A stretch of DNA of 64,000 bases from a virus. Below, piece by piece: positions 45,612 to 55,827 of this stretch. The translations under genes were made by a program, and so were the position numbers. The stretch covers positions 1 through 64,000 of IMG/VR virus record IMGVR_UViG_3300020185_004014, one strand, 5' to 3'. The notes under the pieces are model-generated. The model did not search any database, was not told where the DNA came from, and saw only the letters and a list, made by a program, of their open reading frames with translations. Numbering within the stretch: position 1 is the first letter of the stretch; each line of letters starts with the position of its first letter.

Positions 45612-47297
45612 ATGTTTAAGAAATGCTACGCTGAGTATGCTGGTAAGAACCAGTATAAGATACACCTATGGGAGGAGAATGATTACAATATTATTCCTTA
45701 CCGCGTCCCCGCTTATATAGAGTGTTCTGAAAATGAAGCCGAATACCAAGGTCTAAAGGGTGAATGGTTAAAAAAGACTTATAACTGGGATAAAGACAAT
45801 CCACGTCTTCATTTTCATGATATGCCTGCTTACCAAAAATTTCTTATTGAAAAATATGGGGTTGATGATAATATATCTAAAGGACACCGTGAAGTATTTT
45901 TTGATATAGAGATTGAAATGGGTGGGGCACTTACAGAAGAATATATCCAATCTGCTCCCAAACCAGTAACATCAATTGCTTGGTATGATAAAACCCCTGA
46001 TGAATGGGTTATCCTTATTTTAGATAAGAAAGGCCAAATTAAACATACTAAGGGGCATAAAGAAATCATCCCTGTAGCTACTGAAGAAGAACTATTAGCC
46101 ACATTTATTGAGAAGTTTAGAGAAATTAATCCCGATATTCTCGTAGGGTGGAATAGTGACTATTTTGATATTCCTTATCTCTATTTTAGAATTTGTAATG
46201 TGTTAGGGGAGGAATTTGCTAATGCTTTATCTCCTATAGATGTTGTAAAGGATGAAAGTCAATGGAACCGCAATGGATGGCTTAACATTGCGGGAGTTGA
46301 ATCACTAGACTATATGAAATTACATAAAAAGTTTAGTTTTAGAGATGAACCATCAATGAGGTTAGATGCCATTGGAGAAAAATATGTTAATTTAGGTAAG
46401 ATTGAGTACGATGGTAATCTAGATAGACTATTTGAAGATGACATCCAGAAGTTTATTCAATATAACTTTAGGGATGTAGAAATACTTAAAGAACTTGATG
46501 AAAAATTTGAATATATTGGTCTAGTAAAAAACCTATCACATAAGGGTAAACACAACTATGGGGAGGTATATGCTAACACCAAAACCCAAGACGGAGCCAT
46601 CTCAGCTTACTTGCTAAGCCAGAACATTATTCCTCCTTCTCGGGATAGAAATCCTATATTTAAAAAAGGGTATGCTGGTGGGTATTTATTTTGCCCCCAG
46701 GCGGGTCTTTATAAGTATATGTTTGATGAGGATTTAACTTCATTGTATCCTTCTATTATTATGTCCCTTAATATAGGTAAAGAAACTTATGTAGGTAGAA
46801 TATTAGATTTATTTGATGATAGAAATAATCGTTTAGGATTAAATGATTTACAAGCAATGGATCCTGATAAAAAATTATGTGTTGAAAATCCCCAACGCAA
46901 ACAAACTTATATTGAGTGTGGTAAAATTATTGAAACTATAACAACTAATAACCTAGCCATATCAGCAAATGGGGTAATGTTTAGAACTGATAAACAATCA
47001 GTGCTGTCAACCATACTTGCTAAATGGTTTGATGAAAGAGTAGAATACAAAGGTTATATGAAAAAAGCATACAAATCTGGTAATAAAGAAAAGGGTGCAT
47101 TTTGGCACCAACGTCAACACACCATGAAAATTTTGTTGAACAGTTTGTATGGTGCAACCGCCCTTGGTAGCTTTAGATATGGAAATGTAATTTTAAGTGA
47201 AGCTATAACTTTAAGTGGTCAACGCATTATTCAAGAGAGTGCTTTATGTGCCAATCGACACATGAACAAAGTAATTAAAAATGAAATAACATTATGA
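45612..47297 (+). CDS. gp43A: Replicative DNA polymerase, family B, N-terminal part (exo, motifs A and B)
   Basis: 561 residues. Exonuclease motifs: EVFFDIEIE (about 95-103), ILVGWNSDYFDIPYL (about 176-190), YNFRDVEI. Polymerase motif A DLTSLYPSIIMSLNIG (about 374-389) and motif B KILLNSLYGATALG (about 507-520). The gene stops after the helix following motif B, before motif C, which lies in the separate gene at 47557. Proofreading and nucleotide-binding residues look intact, so the two parts presumably assemble to a working enzyme. Split gp43 genes are known in some T4-like Aeromonas phages. ATGA overlap with a small intervening ORF. Confidence 0.93.
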   Translation: MFKKCYAEYAGKNQYKIHLWEENDYNIIPYRVPAYIECSENEAEYQGLKGEWLKKTYNWDKDNPRLHFHDMPAYQKFLIEKYGVDDNISKGHREVFFDIEIEMGGALTEEYIQSAPKPVTSIAWYDKTPDEWVILILDKKGQIKHTKGHKEIIPVATEEELLATFIEKFREINPDILVGWNSDYFDIPYLYFRICNVLGEEFANALSPIDVVKDESQWNRNGWLNIAGVESLDYMKLHKKFSFRDEPSMRLDAIGEKYVNLGKIEYDGNLDRLFEDDIQKFIQYNFRDVEILKELDEKFEYIGLVKNLSHKGKHNYGEVYANTKTQDGAISAYLLSQNIIPPSRDRNPIFKKGYAGGYLFCPQAGLYKYMFDEDLTSLYPSIIMSLNIGKETYVGRILDLFDDRNNRLGLNDLQAMDPDKKLCVENPQRKQTYIECGKIIETITTNNLAISANGVMFRTDKQSVLSTILAKWFDERVEYKGYMKKAYKSGNKEKGAFWHQRQHTMKILLNSLYGATALGSFRYGNVILSEAITLSGQRIIQESALCANRHMNKVIKNEITL

Positions 47298-47557
47298 GTT
47301 TAAAACCACAATCAATACGAAATAACGTAAAAATTCTCTGTAATGATGATCCTATCTCTAAACAGGAAATTATAGATATGAGTGCCCTTTGGAGTGAAAA
47401 ACAAATCATTTTCTTTAAAAAAATGTTAAAACAGGGAGGTACTGCTAAAATTAATAATACAAAATTTAAAATTATTATTGATGATCCTATTTTAACCTCT
47501 AGAGGAGAAAAAGATGGAGGTATAATACAAGTTCCTGACGCTGATACTAGATTTTAA
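47294..47557 (+). CDS. Small ORF inserted between polymerase halves
   Basis: 87 residues (begins MSLKPQSIRNNVKILC). It starts in the ATGA stop of gp43A and its stop overlaps the ATG of gp43B (TAATG), so it is translationally coupled to both. It contains no polymerase motif. The adjoining polymerase ends line up with the gap between motif B and motif C without it, so it is an insertion and not a lost piece. No homing endonuclease motif is visible. Looks like a small conserved phage protein of unknown function; it could be a remnant of the event that split the gene. Confidence 0.65.
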   Translation: MSLKPQSIRNNVKILCNDDPISKQEIIDMSALWSEKQIIFFKKMLKQGGTAKINNTKFKIIIDDPILTSRGEKDGGIIQVPDADTRF

Positions 47558-48483
47558 TGATACACTTAGAAGAAACCCCGTGGTGGATTTGTGATGAGGG
47601 TGATTATAACTTCTGTGCCTATGTGGATACAGACTCTAATTATTTTAATGCTGAACCTCTTTTAAAACATTTATATCCTAATTTTGAGGAAATGAGTGAT
47701 GAAGAAAAAGATAATGTATTAGAACAAGTAGCACTCAAGTACCAAGACATTATCACAGCTGATTATGATAGATTGGCTAGGGATTGTTTTAATATACAAG
47801 AGCACCGTCTTGAAATGAAAACTGAGTGCGTTATTCGTTCTGCATATTTTAGAGCTACCCGTAGATATGCACAGTGGATAACTAAACAAGAGGGTATTGC
47901 TAAAGAATCACTTGATGTTAAGGGACTTGAATTTAAAAAAGCTAATTTTCCCCCTATATTTGGAGAGTTTTTTAATGATATCTTAGAACAGATTCTAAAA
48001 GGTGCTGAACAAAAACATATTGATAAGTTAATTATGGATTTTAGAAACCATGTTATGTCTAAAGATTTAGATATTGTCCAACTAGGCAACCCAACATCAG
48101 TAAAAACACTAAATGAGTATGTAGTTCGTAAACCCCGAGCAGGAGAAGTGATGACTGAATTAAAAAAAGGTGCTCCTGTTAATGTCAAAGCAGCAGTAAA
48201 ATATAATGATTTACTTAACTTTTGGGGTATAAAAGACCATAGTGAAATAGTACAAGGTGATAAAATCAAATGGATATACCTAAAAGATAACCCTTACAAA
48301 ATTGAACAATTAGGATTCCTAACCTTTGACATGCCAGATAAAATTCGTACATTCCTTGAAGACCATGCTGATAGGAAGAAATCATTTGAGACTATACTAC
48401 AAAGTAAGTTAGAAAATTTTTATCGTGATCTTGGTTGGACCCTTAACTTGAACCCTAATATTAACAAATTCTTTAGTTTCTAA
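47557..48483 (+). CDS. gp43B: Replicative DNA polymerase, family B, C-terminal part (motif C, thumb)
   Basis: 308 residues. Motif C AYVDTDSNYF (about 22-31) supplies the second catalytic Asp pair. The thumb and the C-terminal peptide follow. The end NINKFFSF is like the clamp-binding tail of T4-type polymerases. The start at 47557 leaves 21 residues before motif C, consistent with a natural separate N-terminus. TAATG coupling with gp45 downstream places the clamp beside it. Confidence 0.92.
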   Translation: MIHLEETPWWICDEGDYNFCAYVDTDSNYFNAEPLLKHLYPNFEEMSDEEKDNVLEQVALKYQDIITADYDRLARDCFNIQEHRLEMKTECVIRSAYFRATRRYAQWITKQEGIAKESLDVKGLEFKKANFPPIFGEFFNDILEQILKGAEQKHIDKLIMDFRNHVMSKDLDIVQLGNPTSVKTLNEYVVRKPRAGEVMTELKKGAPVNVKAAVKYNDLLNFWGIKDHSEIVQGDKIKWIYLKDNPYKIEQLGFLTFDMPDKIRTFLEDHADRKKSFETILQSKLENFYRDLGWTLNLNPNINKFFSF

Positions 48484-49235
48484 TGATATCAAAAAATAAA
48501 TTACAATCAGTTATCTCTAAGTACCATCTTGGGGGTAAAGTAGAATCAGTTAAGTGGGTAGTTGAAGGAAATACTTTAACTATTGATTTTATGGCTCCCA
48601 CTAAAGATATGATAGGTAGAGTAATAGCATGGGAATTCCCCATTGCCCAAGATGGCACCCTGGCCATTTTTAATACCAGCCAACTTAACAGATTAATGGG
48701 GGTGTTAACCGGTGATTTAGTACTTGATGCTGAAAAAACTAAAGCAGTATTAACTAAACTAAACATCCAAGATGCTAAGTCTACTATTAACTATTCACTT
48801 GCTGATCCACTTATGATACAAAAAGTAGGTGAAGTAGATGAAAATGTTGAATGGCAAGTAAACGCTACTCTTGAAAATGAAGATTTTCACACTTTTGTTA
48901 GAGCAGCAAATGCTATCCAAGGGAATGAAATTGTAGCCCTTACCCCTACAGAAGATATTGTGGGTAGCAATGTGCTTCAATTTACATTTGGTGAGCGAAT
49001 GGAGTTTTCCAATAAAGTAGAATTCCATGTAGCTGCTAACTTTGAGGATAACGTTAGACAGGATAATAAAATCCCTTTCAGTAGCGAAATGTTACGAGAA
49101 GTATTTAATGCCAATAAAACGTCAGATGAATGTCAACTAAGTTTTACGGATACTGGTCTTTTACGCCTTATATTTAGATCCGAAGATGAAAACATAGACT
49201 CTACATACTTCGTTGTACGAAAAGCAGATTATTAA
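48483..49235 (+). CDS. gp45: Sliding clamp (T4 gp45-like)
   Basis: 250 residues. Ring-forming processivity factor. The gp45-type pattern is seen: the start SKNKLQSVISKYHLGGKVES, the acidic central part, and VEFHVAANFEDNVRQDNKIP near 180. It is somewhat longer than the T4 clamp. It lies between gp43B and the chaperone genes; in T4-type late transcription the clamp also activates late promoters, relevant to the AATATTTAT and TATAAATA motifs here. Confidence 0.9.
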   Translation: MISKNKLQSVISKYHLGGKVESVKWVVEGNTLTIDFMAPTKDMIGRVIAWEFPIAQDGTLAIFNTSQLNRLMGVLTGDLVLDAEKTKAVLTKLNIQDAKSTINYSLADPLMIQKVGEVDENVEWQVNATLENEDFHTFVRAANAIQGNEIVALTPTEDIVGSNVLQFTFGERMEFSNKVEFHVAANFEDNVRQDNKIPFSSEMLREVFNANKTSDECQLSFTDTGLLRLIFRSEDENIDSTYFVVRKADY

Positions 49236-49242
49236 TATTTAT
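49234..49242 (+). promoter_or_regulatory. AATATTTAT motif, candidate promoter
   Basis: AATATTTAT overlaps the gp45 stop and ends 4 bases before the ATG at 49247, so a transcript from it would be leaderless. Confidence 0.35.
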
Positions 49243-49246
49243 TGAC

Positions 49247-49588
49247 ATGCAAAAAGAAGAAACAACATACGGGGAAATGGCATTTGGAACCCCTGCTTGG
49301 AAAGTAGGACCTATAGAAGGTTTTCTTAAAAGAAAATTCCCTAATGAAGATAAAGATATAGATGCTTTTTTATATAATGAAGCCCCTACAACAAATTCTG
49401 AAAGATTAGAATACAACGGGTTTTATAAAGGGTGGGATGGCTCAGATAGTGAAATTCAACCTTTAGAAATGACAGACCTAGAAGCAGAAGCTTATTTTGT
49501 TAAGGACTATAATAGGTTTAAAGAGGAAAAAAACCTAAACGAATGGACAAAGCGCCAATGGCAGCTTCGTGCAGGAATTATTAAATAA
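49247..49588 (+). CDS. Hypothetical protein
   Basis: 113 residues, acidic and Trp/Tyr-rich, no recognised family, no membrane segment. It stands between the clamp and the Hsp20 promoter. Function unknown. Confidence 0.55.
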   Translation: MQKEETTYGEMAFGTPAWKVGPIEGFLKRKFPNEDKDIDAFLYNEAPTTNSERLEYNGFYKGWDGSDSEIQPLEMTDLEAEAYFVKDYNRFKEEKNLNEWTKRQWQLRAGIIK

Positions 49589-49620
49589 TTTGGTAATTTT
49601 CTAAAAGTTTCGTATATTTA
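49589..49620 (+). promoter_or_regulatory. Bacteroidota-type promoter of hsp20
   Basis: TTTG (49589-49592), 20 bases, TATATTTA (49613-49620) within TTTCGTATATTTA. The spacing is identical to the promoter at 28787. A 73-base leader follows before the ATG at 49694, containing the candidate operator repeats. Confidence 0.6.
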
Positions 49621-49625
49621 TTAGT

Positions 49626-49639
49626 GATCTTAGGACACC
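49626..49639 (+). repeat. Left arm of inverted repeat flanking hsp20
   Basis: GATCTTAGGACACC just after the -7 box; its reverse complement recurs, with one extra base, at 50143-50157. A related direct copy CTTAGGGGACAC lies at 49669-49680. Position at the start of transcription fits an operator. Confidence 0.45.
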
Positions 49640-49693
49640 AATCTAGTTATCGTATTATTAACCGTCACCTTAGGGGACACAAAACAAAACAAA

Positions 49694-50128
49694 ATGACAC
49701 ATTTAATGTTAAACCCGGACTTTGCAAGTCCACTTGACGTACTCGTCAAAAACTTTTTCGACTCACAAGGCAAATTTGAAGCCCCAAGTCGCCCAAACGT
49801 AACACATCCCATTGATGTGTTTGAAGATGAAAACGGTCTTACACTCGAAGTAGCTTGTACCGGCATCGATAAAAAAGACGTAAAAATTAGTATTGAAGGA
49901 GATATCCTTAGACTTTCTTATGATAAAGGAAAACCCATGCCTAAAAAGGAAGAAAATGGGGTCCGATACTATCATGCAGGTATTAAAAAAAGCAATTTTA
50001 ATTTAGGCTGGAAAATCTCTCGTAGATTTAACCTAACCAAATCCAGTGCTGAAATGGTGAATGGTTTACTTGTACTTAGTATTCCTTTTGCTACTGAAGC
50101 AAAACCTAAATCAATTACTATAAAGTAA
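49694..50128 (+). CDS. Small heat-shock protein (Hsp20/alpha-crystallin)
   Basis: 144 residues. Alpha-crystallin domain about 38-140: HPIDVFEDENGLTLEVACTG, DILRLSYDKG, and the signature SAEMVNGLLVLSIPF near the end. Such proteins hold unfolded client proteins in the cytoplasm. T4-like cyanophages also carry one. Its own promoter, flanking repeats and nearness to GroES/GroEL suggest a coordinated chaperone unit. Confidence 0.93.
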   Translation: MTHLMLNPDFASPLDVLVKNFFDSQGKFEAPSRPNVTHPIDVFEDENGLTLEVACTGIDKKDVKISIEGDILRLSYDKGKPMPKKEENGVRYYHAGIKKSNFNLGWKISRRFNLTKSSAEMVNGLLVLSIPFATEAKPKSITIK

Positions 50129-50139
50129 TCCACTTTAGG

Positions 50140-50171
50140 GTTGGTGTCCTGAAGATCCCTTCGTATATTCC
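50140..50171 (+). promoter_or_regulatory. Bacteroidota-type promoter of chaperonin operon
   Basis: GTTG (50140-50143), 20 bases, TATATTCC (50164-50171) within CTTCGTATATTC. The spacer holds the right arm of the inverted repeat, so a repressor bound there would block RNA polymerase. The ATG at 50195 follows. Confidence 0.5.
50143..50157 (+). repeat. Right arm of inverted repeat, candidate operator
   Basis: GGTGTCCTGAAGATC is the reverse complement of the left arm at 49626-49639 apart from one inserted base. It sits between the -33 and -7 elements of the chaperonin promoter. Confidence 0.45.
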
Positions 50172-50194
50172 CGCATAAAGCAAAAATAAGTTAC

Positions 50195-50448
50195 ATGAAT
50201 CACATCAAAGACCCCATTCTGGGAGAATATTTCATCCAAATTGATGATTACAATTACTCAGCGTTTAAAACTATTACGCCTGATAGTGGGATTACGTATG
50301 ATCATAACATTGGTCATTTTTCTAGTTTAGGAAATGCCCTTAAAAGGATTGCCGAGCATAAAGTTCGTCAACAATCCTATAGTAGTATTAGAACTTATAT
50401 TACTGAATTAAATAACATTTATAACGAATTTAAACAAAACTTTTTGTA

Positions 50449-50449
<1 letters not shown>
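50195..50449 (+). CDS. Hypothetical protein upstream of groES
   Basis: 84 residues, mixed alpha/beta, with SSLGNALKRIAEHKV in the middle. No family recognised. First gene of the chaperonin operon, TAATG-coupled to groES. Confidence 0.55.
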
Positions 50450-52358
<1,909 letters not shown>

Positions 52359-52368
52359 TTTTAGCTAA

Positions 52369-52644
52369 ATGGCTGAATTTGAAACAATAGAGCAAAAGCA
52401 ATTAATTGCTAAAAGAGTACCCCCAGGGGATTCTTGGAAGTTGATGGACGACCCAAATGGGGTCGTCCACTCTTCCCTCACAGAAACTCTAGAGACATAT
52501 TTCCAAAAGACTAAATTTAATAAAGCATTTTATTTAGATCCTATTGGAAGTGCTTTGTATGCTGTAGATAGAGTAGAAATTGAGGTTGAGCAAGAACCAG
52601 TTAAGGAATATAGTTTTTACGGAGAATTCAAACAAGGAAGATAA
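52369..52644 (+). CDS. Hypothetical protein upstream of clamp loader
   Basis: 91 residues, acidic, no recognised family. An internal perfect hairpin lies at 52445-52469. TAATG-coupled to gp44. Function unknown. Confidence 0.55.
   Translation: MAEFETIEQKQLIAKRVPPGDSWKLMDDPNGVVHSSLTETLETYFQKTKFNKAFYLDPIGSALYAVDRVEIEVEQEPVKEYSFYGEFKQGR
52445..52469 (+). other. Perfect 10-bp hairpin inside coding sequence
   Basis: TGGACGACCC pairs with GGGTCGTCCA around a 5-base loop. No T run follows, so it is not a classical terminator. It may be an RNA processing or stability element between groEL and gp44. Confidence 0.5.
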
Positions 52645-53558
52645 TGGAAAATTCACTTTGGGTTGAAAAATATCGCCCTGATGTACTTACAAATTATGTA
52701 GGTAATGAACACTTAAAAAACATTGTTAAGCGATATTTAGAAGAGAATGATATTCAAAATCTAATCTTCTATGGACCCGCTGGCACAGGAAAAACAACAC
52801 TTGCTAAACTCCTTGTTAAAAATCTCGATTGTGAGCATCTTTATATTAATGCCAGTGATGAAAGAGGCATTGAGACTATTAGGGATAAAGTATCGGGGTT
52901 TGCTAGTACGATGTCGTTTAAACCACTTAAAGTGGTTATTTTGGATGAGGCTGATTTTCTTACTATCCAAGCGCAAGCTTCTCTCCGGAATGTTATTGAA
53001 ACCTTTTCAAAGAGCACTAGGTTTATTTTAACTTGTAATTATGTAGAGCGTATTATTGACCCCCTACAATCCCGTTGCCAAGTACTTAAAATTGTACCCC
53101 CTAGTAAAGGTGAGGTTGCTAAACATATTTTTAGTATCCTTTCAAAGGAGAATGTACAACATAGTACAGACCACCTTAAAGATTTGGTAAATCAATACTA
53201 CCCAGATGTACGTAAAATGCTTAACGTATGTCAGATGTCTGCTAAAGAGGGTGAACTTATTTTAGATAAACAAACCCTTGTATCTTCCAATTACATTGAT
53301 AAAGTAATTGAATTGCTTCCTAATAAAAAATCATTTAAGCAAATTCGTCAAGTTATTGCCGATTCCAATGTAAATGATTTTGAAGCGCTATATAAAGCTT
53401 TATATGCGCGTATGGACGAGTATACATCACGCCCCGCAGAAGCTATTATTATTATTGAAGAATATATGTACCATTCAAATTTTCGTATTGATAAAGAGAT
53501 AAATATAATGGCGTGTATTTCTAAACTACTTGAAGTCTCTGGTAAAGTTGTTATATAA
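52644..53558 (+). CDS. gp44: Clamp loader ATPase subunit (T4 gp44-like)
   Basis: 304 residues. AAA+ ATPase that opens and loads the gp45 ring. Start WVEKYRPDVLTNYVG, Walker A YGPAGTGKTTLA (about 42-53), Walker B VVILDEADFL (about 96-105), and the SRCQ arginine finger (about 146-149). Acts with gp62, encoded three genes downstream. Confidence 0.94.
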   Translation: MENSLWVEKYRPDVLTNYVGNEHLKNIVKRYLEENDIQNLIFYGPAGTGKTTLAKLLVKNLDCEHLYINASDERGIETIRDKVSGFASTMSFKPLKVVILDEADFLTIQAQASLRNVIETFSKSTRFILTCNYVERIIDPLQSRCQVLKIVPPSKGEVAKHIFSILSKENVQHSTDHLKDLVNQYYPDVRKMLNVCQMSAKEGELILDKQTLVSSNYIDKVIELLPNKKSFKQIRQVIADSNVNDFEALYKALYARMDEYTSRPAEAIIIIEEYMYHSNFRIDKEINIMACISKLLEVSGKVVI

Positions 53559-53760
53559 AGATTTAATACAATTTGGAGACCGAACATTTCTATTGTATCG
53601 TACCGTTAAGGTTACAGATAAAATAGAACCTAACACACTAAAAGAACATTGGCACTGTGATACGGTGCTAAAAAAAGAAAACTTATACTATTTTTGTAAC
53701 GAAATTAAAGAAATAAACTATGAAGAAATCAGACATGACAACCCAACAACCACAACTTGA
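53530..53760 (+). CDS. Small hypothetical protein
   Basis: 76 residues, starting at TTG 53530 inside the end of gp44; no in-frame ATG upstream fits. Basic and aromatic, not recognised. Overlaps both neighbours, so existence rests on the open frame filling the gap. Confidence 0.4.
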   Translation: MKSLVKLLYKDLIQFGDRTFLLYRTVKVTDKIEPNTLKEHWHCDTVLKKENLYYFCNEIKEINYEEIRHDNPTTTT

Positions 53761-53962
53761 TTTGGGCAAAACCACTTCCATTACAACCGAATCTGGAGGT
53801 GAAATTTTTAAGCAAGGATTCATCCTGCGCAAAGTATCCCGTTTCATCACAGGTGGAGAAGACGCTGTCCTCCCCATTCCAGTATTTTATGATGGGGAAA
53901 CAGGTAAAATCTACTCAGAAACTCTCCCACCTGAATTGAGAGACGAGTATGACACTTTTTGA
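53720..53962 (+). CDS. Small hypothetical protein
   Basis: 80 residues. Beta-rich (EIFKQGFILRKVSRFIT, VLPIPVFYDGETGKIY), with an acidic end. Similar small proteins occur next to clamp-loader genes in T4-like phages; function unknown. Overlaps gp62 by 14 bases. Confidence 0.55.
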   Translation: MKKSDMTTQQPQLDLGKTTSITTESGGEIFKQGFILRKVSRFITGGEDAVLPIPVFYDGETGKIYSETLPPELRDEYDTF

Positions 53963-54359
53963 TTGGCTCAAAGAGCTAACAGGTAAAAAACGAGATTGGG
54001 ACTCCTTCACCGATAAGGAGAAGGAGTCCTTTAATCCTTATATGGTTAATAGATTTATATCTATGCATCAACCATTTGCTGAATTAGCAAATTACGTACA
54101 AACTATACCTTATACTGAAAAAGAAAAATATTATAAGGTGTATTGTGGTTTACTTCCCAAACAAAATGTTTGGTTAAAATATATTAAATCAAGTATGAAA
54201 CAACCTAATAAAAAATTGTTAGAAACAATTGCTTCTTTATATGAGGTTTCTACTGCTCAAGCAGTGGATTGGGTAAATATACTTGATAAAAAGTACATTA
54301 AAGAAGCTTTACAACAACAAGGCTTACAAAAAGATGAAATCAAAGAATTATTTAAATAA
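53949..54359 (+). CDS. gp62: Clamp loader small subunit (T4 gp62-like)
   Basis: 136 residues, shorter than T4 gp62. The middle and end follow the gp62 pattern: YVQTIPYTEKEKYYKVYCGL, LPKQNVWLKYIKSSM, KLLETIASLYEVSTAQAVDW (about 95-114), matching the T4 stretch with its Lys-Arg-Tyr-x-Val and Ile-Asn-Tyr residues. Position soon after gp44 supports it. Forms the pentameric loader with gp44. Confidence 0.75.
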   Translation: MTLFDWLKELTGKKRDWDSFTDKEKESFNPYMVNRFISMHQPFAELANYVQTIPYTEKEKYYKVYCGLLPKQNVWLKYIKSSMKQPNKKLLETIASLYEVSTAQAVDWVNILDKKYIKEALQQQGLQKDEIKELFK

Positions 54360-54362
54360 AAA

Positions 54363-55091
54363 ATGACAACTTTAGCACTACCTACTTATAATTCTTCCCC
54401 TATACTTTGGCTCCAACTAGAAAGTCTTTGTAGGCAAGAAACCCAATATGAATGGGAACTTATAGTTTGTGAAGATCCCTCTAAACATTATGCTGGGGAA
54501 TCTTATTTAGATTCTTATAGATATAAGTTAGAAAAAGCAGGATGTAAACAAATCACCTACATCAGTTTAGATAGGTGGGTTCCTTTAAGTTATAAATGGA
54601 AATTATTAGCTTCTTTAGCAGAAGGGGATAATTTTTTATTAGTTGCTTCTGATAATTATTCTCCTCCTAATAGGATTGAAACTACAGTAGAATATTTAAA
54701 ATCTTATGATTGGGTAGATTGGTCTCACGGAGTATTTTTAGATTTAGATAGTGGAAAATCAGCAAAGTGGAATAGACCAAACTCCTCTTTAACAGGATTA
54801 TATATGGGTACTAAAACCAAATTTATAAAACCCCTTCAAGGTCCCTATCCTAAAAAAAATATTGATAATTGGATAAGAAACCAACAAAAAATAAATAATA
54901 GAAAATCCATAGAAGAAACCCCTCAAGGAATTCATACGGATGGAGCTAATCAAATATCTTTAAATAGGAAGAAATTATACGATGATCTTGCTTTTTTTAC
55001 TCGATATTGGTCTAATCTGGATAATCTTATCCCCCAAGAAGTTATTACTAAATTAAAATTTAATTTTCCTAAAATAAGAACTAATGGATAG
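54363..55091 (+). CDS. Glycosyltransferase family 2-like protein
   Basis: 242 residues. GT-A fold start TTLALPTYNSSPILWLQLES, then WELIVCEDPS (about 32-41), and FLLVASDNYSPPNRIE in place of the DxD region (about 90-105). Sugar and acceptor are unknown. First of five glycosyltransferases between 54.4 and 62.3 kb. Confidence 0.75.
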   Translation: MTTLALPTYNSSPILWLQLESLCRQETQYEWELIVCEDPSKHYAGESYLDSYRYKLEKAGCKQITYISLDRWVPLSYKWKLLASLAEGDNFLLVASDNYSPPNRIETTVEYLKSYDWVDWSHGVFLDLDSGKSAKWNRPNSSLTGLYMGTKTKFIKPLQGPYPKKNIDNWIRNQQKINNRKSIEETPQGIHTDGANQISLNRKKLYDDLAFFTRYWSNLDNLIPQEVITKLKFNFPKIRTNG

Positions 55092-55284
55092 TATTGTAAA
55101 ATCAGTTATAGAACAATTTACTAAACGAGCAGAGTTTGGTAAAGAAAAGTATGGTGTTGATTTGGATAGAGAGGATTTAGTATTTGGGGAATGGGTTACT
55201 CATATGAAAGAGGAACTTATGGACGCTATACTTTATTTAGAAAAATTAGAAAAATTATATAATAATGGGAAAAGAACAGAATAA
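55084..55284 (+). CDS. Small MazG-like/phage protein
   Basis: 66 residues with KYGVDLDREDL and HMKEELMDAILYLEKLE, resembling the acidic helices of small MazG-type pyrophosphohydrolases (E-E-x2-D). Too short for a secure call. Overlaps both neighbours. Confidence 0.5.
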   Translation: MDSIVKSVIEQFTKRAEFGKEKYGVDLDREDLVFGEWVTHMKEELMDAILYLEKLEKLYNNGKRTE

Positions 55285-55825
55285 TAAATGGTATAATACT
55301 GCATTTAAAAATTCACACAGTTATCATCAATCTTGGGATAAAGTAAATCCTTCTTATAAAATCTTATGGGAAAAGTCTATTGATCTTCTTATCCAAAATA
55401 ATATTAAGAATATTTTAGATATAGGATGTGGGATGGGGCAAATGGCTGAATTAGCCCATACCCATAACATCCAATATAAAGGTATAGATTTCTCAGAGTA
55501 TGCTATTGAATTTTGCAAAAATAAAAATTACCTAAACCAAACTTTTGAAGTAGCTGATGCTTTAAAATATAATTATAAAGATGAAATAGAAGGCTATACA
55601 ACCCATGAATTTTTGGAACATATTAAAGGTGACCTTCAAGTATTAGATAATTTAAAACCTAACAAATTTATTTTGCTTTCAGTCCCTAACTTTGATAGTG
55701 CAGGTCATGTTAGATGGTTTATAGATATAAAAAATGTCCAAGATAGATATTCTCCATATATTAAAAATTTCATTGTTGAAAAAGTTACACCACAACATTA
55801 TCTTGGGTGGGGATATACCATATAA
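55265..55825 (+). CDS. SAM-dependent methyltransferase (class I)
   Basis: 186 residues. SAM-binding motif I NILDIGCGMGQMAEL (about 42-56), motif II YKGIDFSEYAIEF, then a post-motif THEFLEHIKGDLQVL. Nothing indicates the substrate. It lies among glycosyltransferases, so a sugar or small molecule acceptor is more likely than DNA. Confidence 0.8.
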   Translation: MGKEQNNKWYNTAFKNSHSYHQSWDKVNPSYKILWEKSIDLLIQNNIKNILDIGCGMGQMAELAHTHNIQYKGIDFSEYAIEFCKNKNYLNQTFEVADALKYNYKDEIEGYTTHEFLEHIKGDLQVLDNLKPNKFILLSVPNFDSAGHVRWFIDIKNVQDRYSPYIKNFIVEKVTPQHYLGWGYTI

Positions 55826-55827
55826 GA

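Noticed and set aside
47763-48269. Long minus-strand ORF opposite gp43B
   Set aside because: Antisense shadow of a clear polymerase gene; no start context or domain.
55807-55827. GTG start for the PD-(D/E)XK nuclease
   Set aside because: It lies within the methyltransferase gene; ATG at 55828 follows its stop directly.
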